A DNA stretch of 64,000 nucleotides from Streptomyces sp. 7-21. GTDB taxonomy: Bacteria > Actinomycetota > Actinomycetes > Streptomycetales > Streptomycetaceae. The notes under the pieces are model-generated. The model saw nothing but the letters and a program-made list of their open reading frames with translations, searched no databases and had not been told where the DNA came from. Each line of letters begins with the position of its first letter. Positions within the stretch are counted from its first letter, which is position 1. Below, piece by piece: positions 57,828 to 64,000 of this stretch. The position numbers and the translations under genes are program-made. Location: positions 62,001-126,000 of the forward strand of contig NZ_JAERRL010000001.1 of NCBI RefSeq assembly GCF_016741785.1, read 5' to 3'.

Positions 57828-60794
57828 ATGCTGACGCTGGTCGCCGCCCACCTCGCCGTCGCCGCCGCCCTGCCGCCGCTCTCCCGTCACGCCTGGTTCC
57901 GCGGGCCCGCCCTGTGGGCCGTGGCCGCGCTGCCGCCGCTGGCCGCCCTCGGCTACGCCCTGGCGCACGCCGGGCCCGTGCTGGACGGGCGGCCGGTCAC
58001 CTCGCAGCTGTCCTGGGCCCCCGCGCTGGGCCTGCGCTTCGGGCTGCGCCTGGACGCGCTGGCGCTGCTGATGGTCTGCGTCGTCAGCGGCGTCGGCGCC
58101 CTCGTGCTGGCCTACGCCGCCGCCTACTACCGCGAGCAGCGCGGCCGGGAGGCGGGGCTGCTGCTGGCGTTCTCCGGCGCCATGCTCGGCCTCGTCCTCG
58201 CCGACAACGTCTTCGTGCTGTACGTCTTCTGGGAGCTGACGACCGTCGCCTCGTTCGCCCTCATCGCCGGACGCGACAGCGGGGAGGAACGCCACCGCGC
58301 CGCCGGGCAGGCGCTGCTGGTCACCACGGGCGGCGGGCTGGCGATGCTGCTGGGCCTGGTGCTGCTGGCGGAACGGGCCGGCAGCTACTCGCTCGCCGCC
58401 ATCGTCGCCGACCCGCCCAGCGGCGGCGCGGTCACGGCGGCGCTGGCGCTCATCCTCACCGGGGCGCTGGCGAAGTCCGCGCAGTTCCCGCTGCACGGCT
58501 GGCTGCCCGCCGCCATGGTCGCGCCCACGCCCGTCAGCGCCTACCTGCACGCCGCCGCCATGGTGAAGGCGGGCGTGTACCTGGTGGCCCGGCTGTCGCC
58601 CGGCTTCGCCGACGCCGCGCCATGGCGGCCGGTGCTGCTGGCCGTCGGCACCGCCGGGCTGGTGATCGGCGCGTGGCGCGCGCTGCGGGAGACCGACCTG
58701 AAGCGGCTGCTGGCCTACAGCACCATCAGCGAGCTGGGCCTGCTGCTGGTGCTGTTCGGCGCGGGCACCCGCACCGGCGCGCTCGCTGGGGCCGCCATGC
58801 TGCTGGCGCACGCGCTGTTCAAGGCCGCGCTGTTCATGATCACCGGGCTGATCGACCACGCCACCGGCACACGCGACCTGCGGCTCCTGTCCGGCCTGGC
58901 CGGGCGGCTGCCCGGGGCGCTGGCGGCCGGGGCGCTGGCCGCCGCCTCGATGGCCGGGGTGCCGCCGCTGCTGGGCTTCCTCGCCGAGGACGCCGGGTTC
59001 GACGCGTTCCTGCACGGCGAGGTGCCGGGCGAGGCGTGGGTGCTGGCCGGCCTGGTGGCCGGGTCCGCGCTGAAGGCCGCGAACGCCGCCCGGTTCCTGT
59101 GGGGTGCCTTCGCCCGCAAGCCGGAGCGAGCACGGACCCCGGAGCCGGCGGCACCCGCCGGGCCGGGCCACGCCGGCGCCGGGCTGCTGCTCCCGGCGGC
59201 GGTGCTGGCCGCGCTGAGCGCGGCCGCCGGGCTGTGGACCGCGCCCGTGGCGGACCTCGTCGTGCCCTACGCCGACGCGCTGCCGCACGGCGCGGGCGCC
59301 GGATACGAGCTGAAGCCGTGGCACGGCCTGACGGTGCCGCTGGCGCTGACCGCCGTGGCGCTGGCCGGCGGCGCCGCGCTCCACCTGGGCCGCGGGCCGC
59401 TGGGCCGGCTGGCCGCGCGGCTGCCGCGCCTGCCGGACGCGCAGCGCGGCTACTCCCGGACCCTCAAGGGCGTCCGGATCACGGCGATCCGGGTGACGCG
59501 GGCGACGCAGGTCGGCTCGCTGCCGGTGTACCTGACGGCGATCCTGCTGACCGTCGTGCTGCTGCCCGGGGTGCCGCTGCTGGGGGCGCTCGCGCCGGTG
59601 GACGACCTGACGCTGTGGTGGTCAGTGGCCGAGCTGCCGCTGGCGGCCGTCGTGCTGGGGGCCGCCGCGGCGGCGGCGCTGACGCGGCAGCGGATGGCCG
59701 CCGTGCTGCTGACCGGCGCGGCCGGCTACGGGGTCGGGGCGTTCTTCTTCGTGGAGGGCGCGGTGGATCTGGCGCTGACGCAGTTCCTCGTGGAGTCGCT
59801 GACGCTCGTCGTGATGGTGCTCGTGCTGCGGCGCCTGCCGCCCCTGTTCACGCCCGTGCGCCGCGACCCGGCCTCGACCCGCTGGGTGCGGCCCGCGGTG
59901 GCCGCGGCGGTCGGGGTCTTCGCCACGCTCTTCGCGCTCACCGCCACCCACGCCCGGCAGGAGCCCGCGCTGTCGGAGGACCAGGTCGCTGAGACGGCGA
60001 AGAAGGGCGGCGGGAACGTCGTCGACTCGGTGATCAGCGACTACCGCGCGCTCGACACCCTGGGCGAGATCTCCGTGGTGTTCGTGACGGGCGTCGGCGT
60101 GATCAGCCTGGTGCGGGTGTGGCGCGGGCGGGGCGCCGGCCCGGCGCCCGCCCGCCCCGCCCTGGGGCCGGCGCGCCCGCCGCGGCGCGCCGCGGTCGGC
60201 CTGCCCGGCTTCCAGCGCTCCCCGGCCGCGCACTGGGACGAGCCGCGCGCCCAGTGGCTGCCCGGGGCGGCGGAGCGGCCGGCGGCGGAACGGTCGGTGC
60301 TGCTGGAGGTCGCCGCCCGGCCGCTGTTCTTCTCCATCCTGGTGCTGGCGGTGTACCTGCTGGTCGCCGGGCACGACCGGTTCGGCGGCGGCTTCGCGGC
60401 CGGCCTGGTCGCCGGGCAGGCGTTCGTGCTGCGGTTCCTCGTCGGCGGCCGGGCCGACCTGGGCCTGGCCGTGCCCATCGACCCCGGCGTGCTGGCCGGG
60501 GGCGGCCTCGCCGCCGCCGCGCTGGTCGAGACCGTGCCGCTGGCGCTGGGGAAGGAGCCGCTGACCAGCGCCACCTGGACGGCCGAGGTGCCGGTCATCG
60601 GCACCGTCGAGGCCAGCAGCGGCCTGCTGTTCGAAACCGGCGTGTTCGTGCTGGTCACCGGCGTGATCCTCAAGCTGCTCGCCGCCTCCGGCGTGGCCGC
60701 GGCCCACGACCAGCGCCTGGCGGACGAGGCGGCGGCCAGCCCCGGGGTACGGCACGGGGACCGCGGGGGCAACGGGGAGGGGCAGCGCGGATGA
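57828..60794 (+). CDS. mrpA: Mrp Na+/H+ antiporter subunit A with fused MrpB-type C-terminus
   Basis: A roughly 988-residue, multi-helix protein. The N-terminal two thirds are NuoL-like: YYREQRGREAGLLLAFSGAMLGLVLADN, FWELTTVASFALIAG, KSAQFPLHGWLPAAMVAPTPVSAYLHAAAMVKAGVYL and ETDLKRLLAYSTISELG. The middle carries the MrpA-specific end (PLLGALAPVDDLTLWW...FFFVEGAVDLALTQFLVESLTLVVMVLVLRRLPP). From about 820 a domain like MrpB follows (SVLLEVAARPLFFSILVLAVYLLVAGHDRFGGGFAAGLV). So A and B are one chain, as in other actinobacteria. Start at ATG 57828 or GTG 57822. First of six overlapping genes. Confidence 0.93.
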   Translation: MLTLVAAHLAVAAALPPLSRHAWFRGPALWAVAALPPLAALGYALAHAGPVLDGRPVTSQLSWAPALGLRFGLRLDALALLMVCVVSGVGALVLAYAAAYYREQRGREAGLLLAFSGAMLGLVLADNVFVLYVFWELTTVASFALIAGRDSGEERHRAAGQALLVTTGGGLAMLLGLVLLAERAGSYSLAAIVADPPSGGAVTAALALILTGALAKSAQFPLHGWLPAAMVAPTPVSAYLHAAAMVKAGVYLVARLSPGFADAAPWRPVLLAVGTAGLVIGAWRALRETDLKRLLAYSTISELGLLLVLFGAGTRTGALAGAAMLLAHALFKAALFMITGLIDHATGTRDLRLLSGLAGRLPGALAAGALAAASMAGVPPLLGFLAEDAGFDAFLHGEVPGEAWVLAGLVAGSALKAANAARFLWGAFARKPERARTPEPAAPAGPGHAGAGLLLPAAVLAALSAAAGLWTAPVADLVVPYADALPHGAGAGYELKPWHGLTVPLALTAVALAGGAALHLGRGPLGRLAARLPRLPDAQRGYSRTLKGVRITAIRVTRATQVGSLPVYLTAILLTVVLLPGVPLLGALAPVDDLTLWWSVAELPLAAVVLGAAAAAALTRQRMAAVLLTGAAGYGVGAFFFVEGAVDLALTQFLVESLTLVVMVLVLRRLPPLFTPVRRDPASTRWVRPAVAAAVGVFATLFALTATHARQEPALSEDQVAETAKKGGGNVVDSVISDYRALDTLGEISVVFVTGVGVISLVRVWRGRGAGPAPARPALGPARPPRRAAVGLPGFQRSPAAHWDEPRAQWLPGAAERPAAERSVLLEVAARPLFFSILVLAVYLLVAGHDRFGGGFAAGLVAGQAFVLRFLVGGRADLGLAVPIDPGVLAGGGLAAAALVETVPLALGKEPLTSATWTAEVPVIGTVEASSGLLFETGVFVLVTGVILKLLAASGVAAAHDQRLADEAAASPGVRHGDRGGNGEGQRG

Positions 60795-61183
60795 CGACCC
60801 TGAACCTCGTGATGGCGCTGGCGATCGGCGGCCTGTTCGCCGCCGGCACCCACCTGCTGCTCCAGCGCTCGCTGACCCGGGCACTGCTCGGCGTCATCCT
60901 GCTCGGCCACGCCACCAACCTGCTGCTGCTCGCCGGCGCCGGCCCGCCCGGCCGCGCCCCGGTGCTCGGCGGCTACGCCGGCGGCCGCGGCGAGCCGCTC
61001 GCCGACCCGCTGCCGCAGGCCATGGCGCTGACCGCCATCGTCATCACCTTCGGCCTCACCGCCTTCCTCCTCTCCCTCGCCTACCGCTCCTGGCGGCTGA
61101 CCGGCCACGACGAGGTGCGGGACGACCTGGAGGACCGCCTCATCGGCAGCGTCGCCGAGCGCGAGGAGGAGCACATCGAATGA
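60791..61183 (+). CDS. mrpC: Mrp antiporter subunit C (NuoK-like)
   Basis: A 130-residue protein with three helices: LVMALAIGGLFAAGTHLLLQRSLTRALLGVILLGHATNLLLL and DPLPQAMALTAIVITFGLTAFLLSLAYR, the latter being the MrpC/NuoK hallmark. It overlaps mrpA and mrpD by 4 bases each. The C-terminal 30 residues are acidic. Confidence 0.94.
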   Translation: MTTLNLVMALAIGGLFAAGTHLLLQRSLTRALLGVILLGHATNLLLLAGAGPPGRAPVLGGYAGGRGEPLADPLPQAMALTAIVITFGLTAFLLSLAYRSWRLTGHDEVRDDLEDRLIGSVAEREEEHIE

Positions 61184-62706
61184 CCCCCGGCGCCACCCCC
61201 CTGGTCTCGCTGCCGGTGCTGCTGCCGCTTCTCGCCGCCGGCGTCTCGCCGGTGCTCTCCCGCCGCCCGGCCGCGCAGCGGCTGCTGACGGTGCTGGTGC
61301 TGCTGGCCGCGCTGGGCTGCGCGGTCGGGCTGCTGGCCGTCGTCGCCGCGGGCGACACGGTCGTGGTCGCGGCCGGCGGCTGGGGGGCCCGGATCGGCAT
61401 CGCGCTCGTCGCCGACCTGCTCGCCGCGCTGCTGCTGACGGTGTCGGTGCTCGTCGCCCTCGCCGTGCTGCTGTTCGCGCTCGGGCAGGGCACGGGCGAG
61501 GACGCGGACACCGCGCCCGGCCCGTTCCACCCCGCCTACCTGCTGCTGATCGCCGGGATCGACCTGGCGTTCCTCTCCGGCGACCTGTTCAACCTCTTCG
61601 TCGCCTTCGAGGTGATGCTCGCCGCCTCCTACGTGCTGATCACGCTCAACTCCGGGCAGGCGCGGGCCCGCGCGGGCATGACGTACACGCTCACCAGCCT
61701 GACCTCCTCGCTGCTGTTCCTCACGGCGCTGGGCCTGCTCTACGCGGCCACCGGCACCGTGGGCCTGTCCGAGCTGGCCGCCCGCACCGGCGCCCTGGAC
61801 CCCGGGGTGCGGACCGCGCTGAGCCTGCTGCTGCTGACCGTCTTCGGCATCAAGGCCGCCGTGGTGCCGCTGCACTTCTGGCTGCCCGACAGCTATCCCA
61901 TCGCGCCCGCGCCGATCACCGCCGTGTTCGCGGCGCTGCTGACCAAGGTCGGCATCTACGCCATGGTCCGCACCCAGACGCTGCTGTTCCCGCGCGAGGA
62001 CACCTGGACGGTGGTGGCGGTGGCGGCCGTGGTCACGATGCTGCTGGGCATCCTCGGCGCGCTCGCGCAGGACGACGTCAACCGGCTGCTGTCGTTCACG
62101 CTGGTCAGCCATGTCGGCTTCATGCTCTTCGGGCTCTCGCTGTTCGACGCGGCGGGGCTGGCCGGCAGCATCCTCTACGTCGTCCACCACATCATCGTGC
62201 AGGCGTCGCTGTTCCTGGTGGCCGGGCTCGTCATCGCCGTGACGGGCACGTCCGCGCTGCACCGCATGGCCGAGGGCGGGGCGCGCGGCCTGGCGCCGCG
62301 CGCCCTGGCCGCGCTGTTCCTGCTGCCGGCGCTGAGCCTGGCGGGCGTGCCGCCGTTCTCCGGCTTCGTGGCCAAGCTGGCGCTGCTGCGTGCGGCGGCC
62401 GCGGACGGCGGCGCCGCCGGGTACGTCCTGGCCGGGGCGGCGCTGCTGACGAGCCTGCTGACCCTGTACGCGATGCTCCGGCTGTGGCGGGCGGTGTTCT
62501 GGTCGGACGAGTCCGTGCCGCGGGCGTCGGGGCGGGCCCGCCGCCCGCCCCCGCTGACGGTGGCGGCCAGCGCCGTGATGGTGCTGTCGGGCGTCACGGT
62601 CGCCGTCTGCGCCGGGCCGCTGGCGGACGCGGCCGACCGCGCCGCCGGAGAGCTGCTGCGGCCGGAGCAGTACCGCGCCGCCGTCGAGGGAGAGGAAACC
62701 GGATGA
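61180..62706 (+). CDS. mrpD: Mrp antiporter subunit D (NuoN/M-like)
   Basis: A 508-residue membrane protein with about 14 helices. Landmarks: DLAFLSGDLFNLFVAFEVMLAASYVLI with the conserved Glu, FGIKAAVVPLHFWLPDSYPIAPAPITAVFAALLTKVGIYAMVR with proton-path Lys residues, and LLGILGALAQDDVNRLLSFTLVSHVGFML. It is the second proton-translocating type subunit of the complex. Confidence 0.94.
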   Translation: MTPGATPLVSLPVLLPLLAAGVSPVLSRRPAAQRLLTVLVLLAALGCAVGLLAVVAAGDTVVVAAGGWGARIGIALVADLLAALLLTVSVLVALAVLLFALGQGTGEDADTAPGPFHPAYLLLIAGIDLAFLSGDLFNLFVAFEVMLAASYVLITLNSGQARARAGMTYTLTSLTSSLLFLTALGLLYAATGTVGLSELAARTGALDPGVRTALSLLLLTVFGIKAAVVPLHFWLPDSYPIAPAPITAVFAALLTKVGIYAMVRTQTLLFPREDTWTVVAVAAVVTMLLGILGALAQDDVNRLLSFTLVSHVGFMLFGLSLFDAAGLAGSILYVVHHIIVQASLFLVAGLVIAVTGTSALHRMAEGGARGLAPRALAALFLLPALSLAGVPPFSGFVAKLALLRAAAADGGAAGYVLAGAALLTSLLTLYAMLRLWRAVFWSDESVPRASGRARRPPPLTVAASAVMVLSGVTVAVCAGPLADAADRAAGELLRPEQYRAAVEGEETG

Positions 62707-63269
62707 CCTCCTGGCACCGGCTGCCGCTGGTGGCCTGGCTGCTGCTGCTGTGGCTGCTGCTGTGGGGAACGCTGAGCGCCGCGGTGCTGCTCAGCGGCCT
62801 GGCGGTGGCCGTCGGGGTGGTGGCGGCGTTCCCGATGCCGCGCGTGGTGCCCCTGGTCGTGCCGCGCCCGCTGCCGCTGGCCCAGCTGGCGCTGCGGCTG
62901 CTCGCGGACGCCGCCGGCTCGGCGGTCGCCCTGGCGTGGGCGGTGGTGCGCCACGGCGACCGGGTGCGCTCCGCCGTCGTCGAGGTGCCGCTGCGCGCCG
63001 ACAGCGACCTGGTGGTGACGATGACGTCGCTGCTCACGTCCCTCACGCCCGGGTCGATGGTGCTGGAGATCGACCGCGCCCGGCTGCTGCTGTACGTGCA
63101 CGAGCTGCCCGCCAGCGGCGGGCGGGTCGCCGCGCGGCGGGAGAAGGTCCGCCGGGCGGAGCGGGAGGTGGTGCGGGCGCTCGGGTACCGCCCGCGGGAT
63201 GCCGGGGCCGCCGGGGCTGCCGGGGCTGCCGGAGCTGCCGGAGCTGCCGGAGAAGGGAGCGGCGCGTGA
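62703..63269 (+). CDS. mrpE: Mrp antiporter subunit E with Gly/Ala repeat tail
   Basis: A 188-residue MrpE: two N-terminal helices (LVAWLLLLWLLLWGTLSAAVLLSGLAVAVGVVAAF), then VEVPLRADSDLVVTMTSLLTSLTPGSMVLEID and LLLYVHELPASGG. The C-terminal tail is a tandem GAA repeat (DAGAAGAAGAAGAAGAAGEG), made by units of GCCGGGGCT/GCCGGAGCT near 63207-63250, which is not typical of the family and could vary in length. Confidence 0.92.
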   Translation: MTSWHRLPLVAWLLLLWLLLWGTLSAAVLLSGLAVAVGVVAAFPMPRVVPLVVPRPLPLAQLALRLLADAAGSAVALAWAVVRHGDRVRSAVVEVPLRADSDLVVTMTSLLTSLTPGSMVLEIDRARLLLYVHELPASGGRVAARREKVRRAEREVVRALGYRPRDAGAAGAAGAAGAAGAAGEGSGA

Positions 63270-63532
63270 CCGCCGTGTACGTCACTGTGCTGGCACTGCT
63301 GTCGGCGGCGGGCGCGCTGACGCTGGTCCGCGCAGTGCGCGGTCCGGCGCTGCTGGACCGGATCATCGCCATGGACGTGGTGATCACGCTCATCGTGGGC
63401 GCCATCTCGGTGGGGCTGCTGGTGCTGGACGAGCCGCGGGCCGCCGTGCTGCTCGTCGTCGTCGCGCTGCTGGCGTTCGTCGGCACGGTCGCCGCCGCGC
63501 ACCTGGTGGAGGAGCGGGAGGACCTGCGGTGA
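63266..63532 (+). CDS. mrpF: Mrp antiporter subunit F
   Basis: An 88-residue, three-helix protein. ALTLVRAVRGPALLDRIIAMDVVITLIVGAISVGLLV is the MrpF signature (GPxxxDRIxAxD). Starts at GTG overlapping mrpE (GTGA) and is overlapped by mrpG in the same way. Confidence 0.94.
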   Translation: MTAVYVTVLALLSAAGALTLVRAVRGPALLDRIIAMDVVITLIVGAISVGLLVLDEPRAAVLLVVVALLAFVGTVAAAHLVEEREDLR

Positions 63533-63897
63533 GCGGGGTGCTGGACGCGGTGCGTGACGTGGTCTGCGCCGTGCTGCTGCTGACCGGCGCGGTGCTGTGC
63601 CTGCTGGCGGCGGTGGGGCTGCTGCGGTTCCCCGACACCCTCGGGCGGCTGCACGCGGCGGCCAAGGGGCAGAACCTCGGGCTGCTGCTGATCCTGTTCG
63701 GCACGGCGGTGCGGCTGCCGCCCCGGTACGCCACGGTGCTCGTGCTGGTGGTGGTCTTCCAGATGGTGACGGCCCCCATCGCCGGACAGGTCGTCGGCCG
63801 CACCGCCTACCGGACGGGCGCCGTCCACCGCGCGGGCCTGGTCCGCGACGACCTCGCCCAGCGCCTCGCCGGGGAACGGGACCGCGGCGCGCGGTAA
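63529..63897 (+). CDS. mrpG: Mrp antiporter subunit G
   Basis: A 122-residue, three-helix protein: VCAVLLLTGAVLCLLAAVGLLRFPDTLGRLHAAAKGQNLGLLLILFG is typical of MrpG (GxxRFPDxxxRxHAATK). It ends the set A(B)-C-D-E-F-G, so all parts needed for the antiporter complex are present. Starts at GTG. Confidence 0.94.
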   Translation: MSGVLDAVRDVVCAVLLLTGAVLCLLAAVGLLRFPDTLGRLHAAAKGQNLGLLLILFGTAVRLPPRYATVLVLVVVFQMVTAPIAGQVVGRTAYRTGAVHRAGLVRDDLAQRLAGERDRGAR

Positions 63898-64000
63898 CGG
63901 CGGGCGCCGGAGCCCCGCCACGCCGGGGGTTCTGTGCTGTTTTGTCCGTCAGGGGGCGGTTACCCGCCCTGCGTCGCCCCGCGCCGGGGCACCCGACAAG
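63898..64000. other. Non-coding end of the window
   Basis: No gene seen. GGGCGGTTACCCGCCC near 63955-63970 is a short palindrome that could terminate the Mrp transcript or belong to the promoter of the next gene. Confidence 0.4.

Overview
The window is chromosomal DNA from a high-GC actinomycete, most likely Streptomyces or a close relative. The grounds are very high GC with G/C at nearly every third codon position, frequent GTG starts, many 4-bp stop/start overlaps, and typical actinomycete gene types: a Cvn-type kinase/roadblock pair, an XRE/DUF397 pair, an ANTAR regulator, a DUF574-type methyltransferase and a CebR-type box before a secreted mannanase. I see no tRNA, rRNA, CRISPR array, intact insertion sequence or prophage.

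Layout. 0-9.4 kb: the end of a conservon kinase and its roadblock partner, a TetR regulator, a secreted GH5 mannanase with a CebR-type operator, a site-2 protease with CBS domains, PolX, a phosphoribosyltransferase/hydrolase fusion and a lipoprotein. 9.4-20.7 kb: a coherent catabolic island. One minus-strand operon encodes a peptide-type ABC importer (fused ATPases, two permeases, Tat lipoprotein), an N-acetylneuraminate lyase, a Cys-type sulfatase and a secreted sialidase. It faces a FadR-type regulator across a promoter that carries a palindrome. A formylglycine-generating enzyme, needed to activate the sulfatase, follows the regulator. Read together this looks like uptake and breakdown of sialylated, probably sulfated, glycans. 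20.8-25.6 kb: a rhamnose-type ABC importer with a LacI-type operator. 25.6-31.6 kb: a membrane protein fusing a stomatin/SPFH domain to a Ser/Thr kinase, an exported acetamidase-like protein, a methyltransferase broken by an amber codon, and transketolase. 31.7-36.4 kb: GAF-ANTAR, XRE/DUF397, small ORFs, and a tandem duplication of a TPR-like gene with one copy frameshifted. 36.6-41.3 kb: pectate lyase, an epimerase-like protein, and a TetR/MFS efflux pair whose repressor start looks frameshifted.

41.4-64 kb resembles a general stress island. It holds a protein with an eCIS-cargo-like N-terminus, NDH-2, transaldolase, a PAS-GAF protein, a SigB-type sigma factor, a pyruvate oxidase-like enzyme, a DJ-1 protein, an MFS transporter, a baeRF2 protein, a peptidoglycan amidase, several small DUF membrane proteins and a complete Mrp Na+/H+ antiporter (A/B fusion, C to G). 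Five intergenic sites match the SigB-type pattern (GnnT or GTTT, 14-15 bases, then GGGTAC, AGGTAA or GGGAAA), so the local sigma factor may control much of the island.

Several genes are broken or doubtful: the methyltransferase (amber), TPR copy A (frameshift), the DUF6328 protein (extra G), the efflux TetR (probable missing G), a 5'-truncated XRE regulator remnant and a 13-codon SDR tail.
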